In this document: piece after piece, positions 1-7,654 of the stretch
How the letters are laid out: the number at the start of each line of letters is the position of its first letter
How positions within the stretch are numbered: the first letter of the stretch is position 1
Origin: Polyangium sp. (in: bacteria)
Lineage (GTDB): Bacteria; Myxococcota_A; Polyangia; Palsa-1104
DNA length: 10,301 bases
NCBI GenBank assembly: GCA_025450955.1
Contig: JANWLJ010000063.1
Span: forward strand, 1-10,301
Direction of reading: 5' to 3'
Notes under the pieces: model-generated
Told to the model about the DNA's origin: nothing
Databases searched by the model: none
Seen by the model: only the letters and a program-made list of their open reading frames with translations
Program-made: the position numbers and the translations under genes

Positions 1-638
1 TCCTCTGCCTTCTTCTCTTCTTTCTTCGGCTCTTCCTTCTTCGGTTGAGCCACCATCTTCACGAAGCGGTCCGGGATCTCCTCGATGTCGGGCTTGCGCG
101 GCCAGTCGACGTTGCGGAGGTAGATGATGAAGCCGAAGTGCAAGAGGAACGACGCCCCCACCACCGCCACCAAAAGCCAGTCGAGATCCTGGAGCACCGA
201 CGAGCGCACCGACGGCGGCAGCATCGGCCGCGGCTGCACCGGCGGCGGCGCGACGAACTGAAACAGCACGGTCACGTCGCCGATCACCACCTTGCCGCGC
301 GAGCGATCCGAGAGCAGGACGTGCCACAGCTCGCCCTTCTTTTGCGCCTTGCCCTGGCGCAGCGCGGGCAGCGCCAGCACCTGATCGCCGACCGCGATCC
401 GGCCGTCCATCCCGTCGGAGAAGTTGAGCGCGTAGCCCTGGGGCGTCACCTCGAAGAGGGTGAACGAGCGACCGAGATAGTTCGACGCCGGCACCACCAG
501 CGTGTTCTTCGCCGATTGACCGATGGTGATGTTCTCGCGCTTGCGAACCAGCCGCTCTTCGACGAGCCGATCGCCCTGCTTGATCCCGATGCGCAGGATC
601 TTCGGCTCGGACGACCGATCAACGTTCAGCTTCGCCAT
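1..638 (-). CDS. GltG/PglI-like inner-membrane protein with degenerate FHA-like domain (3' part beyond the window)
   Basis: Only the first 212 codons are present; the frame is open at the left edge. Residues 1-130 form a beta-rich cytoplasmic domain resembling FHA: ITIGQSAKNTLVVP (37-50) matches the IGR-x-x-x-N-x-I-x-L-P strand, but the usual Arg after Gly is Gln41 and the later S-R-x-H element is not recognisable. A proline-rich stretch (130-142) leads to one transmembrane helix (about 153-174, LLVAVVGASFLLHFGFIIYL), then IEEIPDRFVKM (185-195) and a Lys/Glu/Pro run (199-212) typical of periplasm-spanning TonB-like linkers. In Myxococcus xanthus, GltG (PglI) is recalled to have an FHA domain, one TM helix and a TonB-like C-terminus; that C-terminus would lie outside this window. 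ATG at 638 is preceded by GAGGTG with suitable spacing, 21 bases after the stop of the 107-aa gene. Orthology to Glt rather than Nfs is unresolved. Confidence 0.78.
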   Translation of the reverse strand, partial: MAKLNVDRSSEPKILRIGIKQGDRLVEERLVRKRENITIGQSAKNTLVVPASNYLGRSFTLFEVTPQGYALNFSDGMDGRIAVGDQVLALPALRQGKAQKKGELWHVLLSDRSRGKVVIGDVTVLFQFVAPPPVQPRPMLPPSVRSSVLQDLDWLLVAVVGASFLLHFGFIIYLRNVDWPRKPDIEEIPDRFVKMVAQPKKEEPKKEEKKAE

Positions 639-659
639 CAATCACCTCGACCGGCGCCC

Positions 660-983
660 CTAAAAAGGGTGCTGCCCGGTCGCCTGCAGGATCTTCGGCA
701 GGAAGTCCTGCTTCAGGTTCTCCCAATCGTAGTCGATGCTGGAGCGCTGGAGAACGTAAAAGGCGTTCGGCTTCTGGATCCGTCCCTCGACGACGATCCC
801 CTCGGTGATGCGAAAGATCTTCTGCCCGTTGGCGGCGCGCTCGATCTTGACCTTGGGCGCCGCGGTCGCCTGATCGGTCCCGGCCGGAGCCGCGGTGTCG
901 GCGGTGTCGGCGGTCTTGGCGCTTTGGGCGAACGCGAAGGCGGGCAGCGCGAGCAGGCCGGCCAGAATCACCCGCTTCATCAT
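660..983 (-). CDS. Small exported protein, GltF-like by position
   Basis: This 107-residue protein has a clear type I signal peptide (MMKRVILAG to AFA, cleavage after about residue 19), a 25-residue Ala/Thr/Asp-rich spacer containing TADTAD, and a compact C-terminal domain. That domain contains VVEGRIQKPNAFYVLQRS (64-81), then YDWENLKQDFLPKIL (85-99), ending HPF. The glycine/KP/aromatic pattern suggests a small conserved periplasmic fold, but I cannot name a domain. The first ATG (981-983) overlaps the upstream stop as ATGA, and GGAGG lies 6 bases before it; a second ATG follows directly at 980. Position between an AglT/GltE-like TPR protein and a GltG-like membrane protein matches gltF in the M. 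xanthus glt cluster. The function is inferred from this context only: a periplasmic accessory subunit of the same machine. Confidence 0.8.
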   Translation of the reverse strand: MMKRVILAGLLALPAFAFAQSAKTADTADTAAPAGTDQATAAPKVKIERAANGQKIFRITEGIVVEGRIQKPNAFYVLQRSSIDYDWENLKQDFLPKILQATGQHPF

Positions 984-1870
984 TTGTCCCCTCCGGTCTT
1001 GATCGCGCCCGCCGGCTGCGCCGCCTTCTGCGCGTTGCGCGCCGCGTTTCGCTGTTGGCGCTCGATGCGCTTCTGCTCGCGCTCGATCCCGGTGCGCGCC
1101 TCTTGAATGAACGTGTCGACCGGATCGCTCGGCGTGAGCCGATAGGCGGCGACCTGCTTATAACGGGACAGATAGTTGATCGACGCGTTCAGCTTGGTGA
1201 TGAGATCCATCCCCGGCATCTCTTTGGCGTCGAGATAGAGAATGCCGAGGTTGAAGAACGCGTCGGCGTTGTTGGGATCGAGCTTGAGCGCCTGCTTGAG
1301 CGCGCGGTCGGCGTCGGCGTAGCGCTGCTTGCCGCGATAGGCGGAGCCGAGGTTGACCTGCGCCATCACGAAATTGGGCGCGAGCGAGGCGGCCTTCTCG
1401 GCGGCGGCCACCGCGCCGTCGTAGTTCTTGGCGTAGAGATACTGCGCCGCCAGATTGTTCCACGCCGCGATGTAATCGCCCTTGAGCTGGGTCGCCTTCT
1501 TGAACGCCGCAGTCGCCGAAATGCGATCGGGCGGATCGCGGGTGAGCGCGATGAAGCCAAGCAGGTTGTACGCCTCGGCGTTGTTCGGATCGATCGACTT
1601 GGCGATGTCGACGATCGAGGTCGCCAGCTCGTACTTCTTCAGATGGTAGTAGTCCTTGGCCATCACGATCATGGCCGGGACGTAGCGCTCGTCGCGCCCG
1701 AGCGCCATCTTGGTGTAGCGGATCGAATCCTCGTAGCGGCCCGCCTTGAGCGCCGCGGTCGCCTGCTGCGTCTCCGGCGCCGGATCGCCCTTCTTCTCCT
1801 GGGCGAGCGCGGTCGCTCCCAGCGAAGGCGGACGCGCGAGCAGCATCGCGGCGAGAATCATCGACCTCAT
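980..1870 (-). CDS. Exported TPR protein, AglT/GltE-like
   Basis: This 296-residue protein starts with a signal peptide (residues 1-24, ending ALAQ). There is no lipobox cysteine, so it is predicted to be a soluble periplasmic protein rather than a lipoprotein. From about 35 to 215 it is built of canonical TPR units: AGRYEDSIRYTKMAL (43-57), KKYELATSIVDIAKSIDPNN (78-97), AEAYNLLGFIAL (98-109), AWNNLAAQYLYAKNYDGAV (136-154), VNLGSAYRGKQRYADADRAL (172-191) and FFNLGILYLDAKE (205-217). The C-terminal tail (258-282) is highly charged, Arg/Glu/Gln-rich and probably helical. TPR arrays are protein-binding scaffolds. Directly after an AgmU-like gene, this matches AglT/GltE of M. xanthus, an envelope TPR protein needed for gliding. 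The ATG at 1870 overlaps the upstream stop as ATGA and has GGAG 5 bases before it; the in-frame extension upstream of it overlaps the preceding gene and is rejected. Confidence 0.85.
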   Translation of the reverse strand: MRSMILAAMLLARPPSLGATALAQEKKGDPAPETQQATAALKAGRYEDSIRYTKMALGRDERYVPAMIVMAKDYYHLKKYELATSIVDIAKSIDPNNAEAYNLLGFIALTRDPPDRISATAAFKKATQLKGDYIAAWNNLAAQYLYAKNYDGAVAAAEKAASLAPNFVMAQVNLGSAYRGKQRYADADRALKQALKLDPNNADAFFNLGILYLDAKEMPGMDLITKLNASINYLSRYKQVAAYRLTPSDPVDTFIQEARTGIEREQKRIERQQRNAARNAQKAAQPAGAIKTGGDK

Positions 1871-4800
1871 GGATTCTCCATCTGCATGTCGATGTGCTCG
1901 TCTTTGGTGAGCGGAAAGACGTCGGGCTTGTAGGCGTTGGCCTTGAGCCGCGCGAGCTTGGTCCACTGGTTCGAGACGCCCATCTCGCCCGCCTTCTGCA
2001 AGGTCACGCCGTAGCGCTTGACCGCCTCATCATCAACGCCCGCCACCACCTGTTCGATCTGTTGACCGTAAATATCGCAGGCGTCCTGGCCGAGCCGCTT
2101 GACCTCGGGCGGGCAGGGCGCCGCGAGCAGGGCCTTCGAGAAGGTCTCGAACAGGTAGCCGGTGCGGAAGTAGGCAGCCAGGGTCCACGACGCGCGCTTG
2201 TAGGTGAGCACCTTGTTGTACTCGGCGACCAGATCGCCGACGTTCTTCTTGAACGCGTTGATCGAGCCGACCAGGTGCTTGCCGCCGCCCGAGATCTTCT
2301 CCTTCTCGACGGCGGGCAGCTTCTCCTCGGCGAGGATGAAGGCCGCGTGCGCCGGATATTCGGCCGCGTCGCTCGCCGGCATCACGCTGAAGCCCATCGA
2401 CACCACCCGCCGGTACTGATCGTCGGCGGCGCGGCGGTTGTGCTCGACCTCGAAGGCCTCGGCCATGCGGAAGTTGGCCTCGATCGCCCGCCCCGAATTG
2501 CTGGCGCCGAAGGTCTTCAAGTACTGCTTGAAGGTAGCCAGCGTCTTTCCCGGATCTTTCATCTTTTGATAGATGAGCCCGGCGCGGAACAGCGCCTCGC
2601 CCGCCTCGGTGGGCTTGACGCTCCGGTCGGCCGCGTACTTTTTGAAGAGGTCGGCCGCCTTGGCGTAGTCCTGATCGTTTTCGAGGATCACCGCCGCGTT
2701 GTAGAGCGCGTCAGTCCGGTGGGTCGAATTGGCGAAGCGCGAATCCTGCGCCAGCCGCTCGTAGCTCACCACCGCCTTGTCGAACTCGAACGCTTTTTGA
2801 TAGCTGACCGCGGTGCGGAACAGCGCATCGTCGACGAACTTCGAATTCGGATATTCGGTGACGATCCGCTCGTAGAGCTTGGTGGCGGCGCCGAACCGCT
2901 TGACGTTCTCGTAGGCGACCGCGGCGTTGTTGAGCGCCTTGTCGGCGTCCTCGTTCTTCGGATCCGAGTCGACGATCTGGATGTAGAGCGCCGCCGCGTC
3001 CTCGTACTTCTTGTCGGCGAACAGCTGATCGGCCTTCTTGAACTTGACCCCGAGGATGAGCTTTCCGAGATCGCCCGCGTTCTTCTGCGCCACCTCGGTC
3101 GAGCCGCAGCTCATGGTCTTGAGCTTGTTCGCCCACTCGGAGATCTTGTCGAGGTTCTTCTCGATCGTGTAGCTGACCAGGATCGCGTTGCCCGCGTCGG
3201 CGCCGACGTCGGCCTTGCAGTAGGTGCCGAGCACCTTCTCCATCCGCGGCCGCGCGGTGTCCCAGTGCAGGTAGCGGTAATCGATCTCCGCCGCCTTGTA
3301 CGCCATGGTCGGCACGCGCCCCGAGCTCGGCACCCGCTGCACGAACGCGTCGTAGGCCTTTTGCAACCGCGCGACCGGATCGGGGATCGCGATCGGCGTG
3401 ACCGGCACCGCGGTCTTGCCGTCGGCGGGCAGAGGCGGCTCGACGTACTTGCCCGCCTGGGTCTGCATCTCGAGATATTTTTCGTACGACTTGACCGCGT
3501 TGAACGCCGCGTCCTCGGCATATTTATTATCGAGGAGCGAGTCGCGGACCTTCTCGTACTGCGCCGCCGCGTCGAGGAACCGGCCCGAGAAGTAGAGCGT
3601 CTCGGCGTACGAATACGAATATTCATACGTGTTCTTCGAATTGGGATATTGCTCGAGATATTTCTGATTCGCCTCGGCGGCGAGCCCGTACTCCTTCGAG
3701 ATCGCCTCGAGCTGCGCGCCGGTCGGGTGCTTCGACGCCGCCGCCAGCTTTTTCAGATCCTGGGCCGCCTTGTGGTGGTTGACCGCCGCCGAGACCAACG
3801 CCAGCTCGGCCAGCTCGTTGGCCTTGTCGATCGCCTCTTTGTTGTCGCGGTTGTGCTTGTACCACTCGGTGCCGCGGGTGTAGTTGCGCGCCAGCTCGTC
3901 GCGCGCCTTGAGCGCGTTGCCGAAGTCGCGCTGGCGCTCGAACGCCATCACGATCCGATCTTGCAGCTTCGGGTTGGCCGGATCGTAGGGCCACTTGGCG
4001 AGCGCCGCCCGATAGACCTCGATGGCGTGGAAATATTCGGTCTCGTCGAAGTAGATGTCGCCCAGCTTGGCGTACACCTCGCGCACGTGCGGCTCGTTGT
4101 CACGTCCCTGATAGAACTTCTCGATGCGCTCGAGCCCGGTCTCGGTGTCGTCGATCGAGTCGCCGTTCCAATCCTTTTCGGCGAAGCTGATCCCGAGGTA
4201 CTGCACCGACTCGGTTCGCAGATCCGAGCCCTCTTCGCCCGACTCCGCCTTCTTCTTGTCGGAGTAGACCACCAGGTCGTCGAACCGCTTGATCGCGTCG
4301 GGATAGTTGTCGTTGCGGTAATACGACCAGGCCAGCTTATAAAGCGCCTTGTCGTAATAAGGCGAATCGGGATAATCGAGCACCCGCTTATAGGCGGCGA
4401 TCGCCAGCTCGAGCTCGCTCTCGTCGAAGTGGGTCTCGCCGATGCGGGTCCAGGCCTCGGGCAAAAAACGCGAATCCTTTTTGATCGGGACGCAGCCGAG
4501 GTACGGATCGGGAACCTTGACCTTGAGCGCCTTGCCCTTCGACGGCGAAAACGGCGCCGGCGGATCGAGCGGCTTGTACTTGTTCGAGCACACCAGGGCG
4601 CGCATCGCCTGCAGCGACTGGCCCTCCTGGTTCATCTCGCCCTCGCACCAGCCGAGCAGATAGTAGGCGCCGTCGATCAACCGATATCCGGGAAACCGGG
4701 TGATCAAATCTTTGTAGATCGCGACCGTCTTGTTGTAGTCGGGCGTGACCTGCGCGCCCGCCGCGCCCGCCTGCTGGGTGGCGGTCAGATATTCGTCGTT

Positions 4801-5190
4801 CGATTTTTCGAAATAGAGCTCGGCGAGCCGGAACATCGCGTCCGGGGTCCAGCGATCGTCGTGCGAATATTTCGAGAGGAAATTTTCGAACAGGGTGATC
4901 GCCGCCATCCGGCGATCTTTTTCGTCCTGCTCCGACTTGTCGATCTGCTGCTGGTAGCGCCCCATGAGCGCCTTGCGCTTGACGGTGTACTCCTGCTGCA
5001 CCACGTGCCGGACGGTGCCGCGATAATCCTGGGTGGCGGTCTCGAACTCGTGCGCCGCCTGCGCCATCCCGTCGAGCTCTTTCTGATCGACCGGCGCGTG
5101 CGCCGGGGCCGCGCCGGCATCGGCGAAGGCTTTCCCGGGAACGGCGGCCGCGAGCAGCGCGACCATCGCCATCTGGACGGAGCGCTTCAC
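1867..5190 (-). CDS. Large exported TPR scaffold protein, AgmU/GltD-like
   Basis: This 1107-residue protein has a signal peptide (MKRSVQM to AFA, cleavage near 23) and TPR-like helical hairpins over nearly the whole length. Clear units include the stretches near 97-130, 245-305, 370-400, 500-575 and 715-890 (for example KKYEDAALYIQIV-type at 727-740 and FDKAVVSYERLA at 803-814). The middle holds WNGDSIDDTETGLERIEKFY (341-360). The C-terminus (about 980-1090) is non-TPR and mostly helical, with YNKVLTYKRASWTLAAYFR at 991-1009. Seven cysteines (182, 201, 233, 658, 695, 1026, 1038) could form disulfides in the periplasm. Length, export and the gene that follows fit AgmU/GltD, a roughly 1200-aa TPR protein of the Myxococcus gliding complex. 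The start is GTG at 5190: it overlaps the previous stop as GTGA, has AAGGAG 5 bases upstream and begins a signal peptide. The longer in-frame reading upstream is spurious. Confidence 0.85.
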   Translation of the reverse strand: MKRSVQMAMVALLAAAVPGKAFADAGAAPAHAPVDQKELDGMAQAAHEFETATQDYRGTVRHVVQQEYTVKRKALMGRYQQQIDKSEQDEKDRRMAAITLFENFLSKYSHDDRWTPDAMFRLAELYFEKSNDEYLTATQQAGAAGAQVTPDYNKTVAIYKDLITRFPGYRLIDGAYYLLGWCEGEMNQEGQSLQAMRALVCSNKYKPLDPPAPFSPSKGKALKVKVPDPYLGCVPIKKDSRFLPEAWTRIGETHFDESELELAIAAYKRVLDYPDSPYYDKALYKLAWSYYRNDNYPDAIKRFDDLVVYSDKKKAESGEEGSDLRTESVQYLGISFAEKDWNGDSIDDTETGLERIEKFYQGRDNEPHVREVYAKLGDIYFDETEYFHAIEVYRAALAKWPYDPANPKLQDRIVMAFERQRDFGNALKARDELARNYTRGTEWYKHNRDNKEAIDKANELAELALVSAAVNHHKAAQDLKKLAAASKHPTGAQLEAISKEYGLAAEANQKYLEQYPNSKNTYEYSYSYAETLYFSGRFLDAAAQYEKVRDSLLDNKYAEDAAFNAVKSYEKYLEMQTQAGKYVEPPLPADGKTAVPVTPIAIPDPVARLQKAYDAFVQRVPSSGRVPTMAYKAAEIDYRYLHWDTARPRMEKVLGTYCKADVGADAGNAILVSYTIEKNLDKISEWANKLKTMSCGSTEVAQKNAGDLGKLILGVKFKKADQLFADKKYEDAAALYIQIVDSDPKNEDADKALNNAAVAYENVKRFGAATKLYERIVTEYPNSKFVDDALFRTAVSYQKAFEFDKAVVSYERLAQDSRFANSTHRTDALYNAAVILENDQDYAKAADLFKKYAADRSVKPTEAGEALFRAGLIYQKMKDPGKTLATFKQYLKTFGASNSGRAIEANFRMAEAFEVEHNRRAADDQYRRVVSMGFSVMPASDAAEYPAHAAFILAEEKLPAVEKEKISGGGKHLVGSINAFKKNVGDLVAEYNKVLTYKRASWTLAAYFRTGYLFETFSKALLAAPCPPEVKRLGQDACDIYGQQIEQVVAGVDDEAVKRYGVTLQKAGEMGVSNQWTKLARLKANAYKPDVFPLTKDEHIDMQMENP

Positions 5191-7649
5191 GGCTGCTCCT
5201 TGAGGACGTCCTTGAACTCGTCGTCGAGCAGCTTGAGCTCCCGCTTCCTCTCGGCCACCAGCTTGTTGGTCTCGTGCGTCGAGGAGTCCTTGAGCGCCCA
5301 CGCCACGTCGATGATGCCGACGTCGGAGCGGACCACGATGTTATAGAATCGTTCGGCCACCTGCTTGAAGTTGTCGGCGACGATCGCGCCGCCCACGCTC
5401 GCCGACTCGGTGCCGTAGCCGCCGAGCGTCTCGCGATAGGCGACCACGTGGGTCTTCTCCTCGGCGAGCGTGCCCTGGATGTCCTTGAGCTGGGCGTCGA
5501 GGAGCTGATCGATCCGCCCGTTCAAGGCGGCGATCTTCTGATCGACCGCGTGCGCCCGATCGAGGATCGATTCGATCTGCTCGGCCTTGCTGCGGTCGCC
5601 CGAGTCGAGCCGCGACCGCACCTCGACGCCGAGATCGTGCTGGCGCTTGAGCAGCCCCTCGTATTGGTTCTTGACCTGCTGCGCCGCCTGCATGTCGGCG
5701 TCGCCCACTCCAATGGTCGCGGCCGCGTCGAGGATGTCGCGCCGCGCCCCGTCGAGCGCCGCCTGGGCGGTGGCCGCATCGAGCGCGCAGCCGTCGACCT
5801 CGGTCTTGACGCTGGCCGGCGACTTCAGCACCGCGTCCTTGAGCCGATCGACGCGCGCCTTGAGCCTCTCCAATTGATCGTTCGCCTGCTTGAGCCGTCC
5901 GTCGAGCGCCTTGGCAGTGTCGACGTAGGTGGCGTTCGCGTCGGGCAGGATCGGCATCGCCGGCACGTTCGGCGGCGCGGAGGGCTGATAGGTTCCGCCC
6001 TTGCGCGCGGCGTCTTCATACATCTTCTGCGACGCCGCGATCGCCTGGGTCAGCGTCGAGAGCTGCGCGTTGAGCTCGCTCGCGCGGCGATCGAGATCGT
6101 TATAAGCGGCGCGCGCCTTGTCCTGCCGCGCCTGCACCCCGGCGAGCGCGATCGGCAGCTCGGTGAGCTGCTTCTCGAGCCCGGCGCGCTCCTTTTCGAG
6201 CTGATCGAGCTCGGACTTCTGCGCGCCGGCGACCGGCTCGAGCAGGCGGGCCTGCTTCTCGGCCAGCTTGCGCTTGACGTCGGTGAGCTCGTTGCCGACG
6301 GTGGTCGCGCGCGCGCGCGCCTCGGCCAGCTCGGGGAACACGTTGACCCGCGCCGGTCCGGAGAGCGCCTTCTCGAGGCGCGCGACGATCTCGTCCGATT
6401 CGTCGAGCGACTTCTTGAGCTCGTTCTCGTCGTTGCTCAGGCTCGCCACCCGCTCGACCTCGGGCGCCTCGCGCACCCAGCGCGCCGAGCTCTCCGGCAA
6501 CACCAGGTTGAGATCGAAGCGGCTCAGGTTCTTGGCGATGACGCCCTGGAAGTAGGCGGCGGGATCGGCGGTCTTGGCCAGCTCGTCCTCGAGCTGCTGG
6601 TGAATCGGCGCGTACTCGTCGCGGGTCTTGGTGAACGCGTCGGTCGCCTTGCCGTAGTCGCCCTGCCGCACGCTCAAGTTGCCGATGAGCAGCTTGACCT
6701 CGGGCGCCAGCGACGAATCGGGCGCGTTGAGCAGGAGCAGATCGAGCTGCCGCCGGGCGCGCACAAAGTCCTTGCCCTTGATCGCCAGCCACGCGCTCTC
6801 GTAGAGCATCTCGTTGAAGCTGTCGCTCTTCGGCGAAATCTTCGAATACTCGTCGAGCGACTGGGTGAGCTGCCCGCGCTCGAGATAGATCCGCGCCATC
6901 GCCATGTGGGCCAGCTCGGCGATCCGCTTCTGCGAATCGGTCTTGGCCTGCGCCTTGGTGATGGTGCCGAAGATGTTGAGCGCGTCGTCGAGGTGGGTCG
7001 GCCCCATCGCCACGTAATCGGCGCCGACGAAATAGAGCGCGTGGAAGTAATAGATGTGATCGGCGCCGATCGCGCGCAGCACCTCGAGCGACTTGTCGTA
7101 CTGCCGGCGGAAATAATAGTACTTGCCCTCGACGTACGGCACCGACGGCAGCTGCTTCTGCATCGTCAGCCCGTGCAGCTTCTCGATATAGCCGTCGACC
7201 GGCGAGTAGTCGCCGGTGTGGAGCGACAGCTCGATGAGCCGCTGCAGCGCCTCCTGGTAGCGCGGGTTCGACGGCCCGACGTCGACGATCTTTTCGAAGT
7301 AGCGCCGCGACGAGAGATAGTCGCGCTTGAGATAGAGCGAATCGGCCAGATAGAACAGCGCCTCGGGATAGGCCGCCGAGGTCGGATACTTGTCGACGAC
7401 GTCGAACAGGATGATCGACGCCGCTTCGTAGTTCTTGAGCTCGTAGAGCACCTGCGCGTCAATCAGCCGATTCTCGGCGATCTGCGGCCCCGGACCGGGC
7501 GGCGGCTTGAGCTGCTTGTCGAGCTCGTAGACGCGCGCGTCGAGCTCGGTCACCTTGCCACCGAGCGCGTCGACGTCGTCCGCGTGGCTGAGCGCGGGCG
7601 CGAGGACGAGCCCAGTGCCGATCACCAGCGCCAGGAGGGTGCGGTTCAT
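5187..7649 (-). CDS. Exported TPR plus coiled-coil protein of the glt-like operon
   Basis: This 820-residue protein has a signal peptide (MNRTLLALV to SHA, cleavage after 23) and a short coiled coil (27-47) followed by a proline/glycine break. TPR-like hairpins run from about 60 to 345, for example LKNYEAASIILFDVVDKYP (71-89), AYPEALFYLADSLYLKRDY (93-111) and KRDYLSSRRYFEKIV (108-122). From about 395 to 550 there is a long heptad-rich coiled coil, then a proline-rich interruption (556-569). Further helical or coiled-coil segments follow (575-610, 655-735), and the ending is well ordered: FKQVAERFYNIVVRSDVGII (761-780), DVAWALKD (781-788) and a charged helix to the end. There is a single cysteine (621). 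TPR followed by coiled coil suggests an elongated periplasmic scaffold. I do not recognise a named family. Its place directly before the AgmU-like gene implies a shared job. ATG at 7649 follows the previous stop by 5 bases with only a weak GAAG Shine-Dalgarno, so it may depend on upstream translation. Confidence 0.85.
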   Translation of the reverse strand: MNRTLLALVIGTGLVLAPALSHADDVDALGGKVTELDARVYELDKQLKPPPGPGPQIAENRLIDAQVLYELKNYEAASIILFDVVDKYPTSAAYPEALFYLADSLYLKRDYLSSRRYFEKIVDVGPSNPRYQEALQRLIELSLHTGDYSPVDGYIEKLHGLTMQKQLPSVPYVEGKYYYFRRQYDKSLEVLRAIGADHIYYFHALYFVGADYVAMGPTHLDDALNIFGTITKAQAKTDSQKRIAELAHMAMARIYLERGQLTQSLDEYSKISPKSDSFNEMLYESAWLAIKGKDFVRARRQLDLLLLNAPDSSLAPEVKLLIGNLSVRQGDYGKATDAFTKTRDEYAPIHQQLEDELAKTADPAAYFQGVIAKNLSRFDLNLVLPESSARWVREAPEVERVASLSNDENELKKSLDESDEIVARLEKALSGPARVNVFPELAEARARATTVGNELTDVKRKLAEKQARLLEPVAGAQKSELDQLEKERAGLEKQLTELPIALAGVQARQDKARAAYNDLDRRASELNAQLSTLTQAIAASQKMYEDAARKGGTYQPSAPPNVPAMPILPDANATYVDTAKALDGRLKQANDQLERLKARVDRLKDAVLKSPASVKTEVDGCALDAATAQAALDGARRDILDAAATIGVGDADMQAAQQVKNQYEGLLKRQHDLGVEVRSRLDSGDRSKAEQIESILDRAHAVDQKIAALNGRIDQLLDAQLKDIQGTLAEEKTHVVAYRETLGGYGTESASVGGAIVADNFKQVAERFYNIVVRSDVGIIDVAWALKDSSTHETNKLVAERKRELKLLDDEFKDVLKEQP
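5196..5201 (-). promoter_or_regulatory. Ribosome binding site that sets the GTG start of the 1107-aa TPR gene
   Basis: On the minus strand AAGGAG stands 5 bases before GTG (5188-5190). It lies within the last codons of the 820-aa gene, so translation of the two genes is probably coupled. The site decides against the longer open frame that begins at 5301. Confidence 0.8.
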
Positions 7650-7654
7650 CTTCG

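Noticed and set aside
45..1106. Plus-strand frame of 353 codons rich in His/Arg/Leu
   Set aside because: It lies antisense to three coherent genes with recognisable export and membrane features; composition is that of a shadow frame.
1871..1966. 32-codon N-terminal extension of the 296-aa TPR protein
   Set aside because: It reads inside the 3' end of the upstream gene in another frame and hides the signal peptide starting at 1870.
5191..5301. 37-codon N-terminal extension of the 1107-aa TPR protein
   Set aside because: It would overlap the previous gene by over 100 bases and bury the signal peptide. The GTG at 5190 has a well-placed AAGGAG.
1894..5346. 1150-codon open frame on the plus strand opposite the large TPR gene
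   Set aside because: Its product is a monotonous Leu/Val/Arg/Asp-rich sequence typical of antisense reading of a high-GC gene. The minus strand has signal peptide, TPR units, ribosome binding site and overlapping neighbours.
6306..6318. 13-base alternating CG tract (possible Z-DNA or slippage site)
   Set aside because: It simply encodes alternating Ala-Arg codons inside an intact coiled-coil gene, with no sign of a frameshift.
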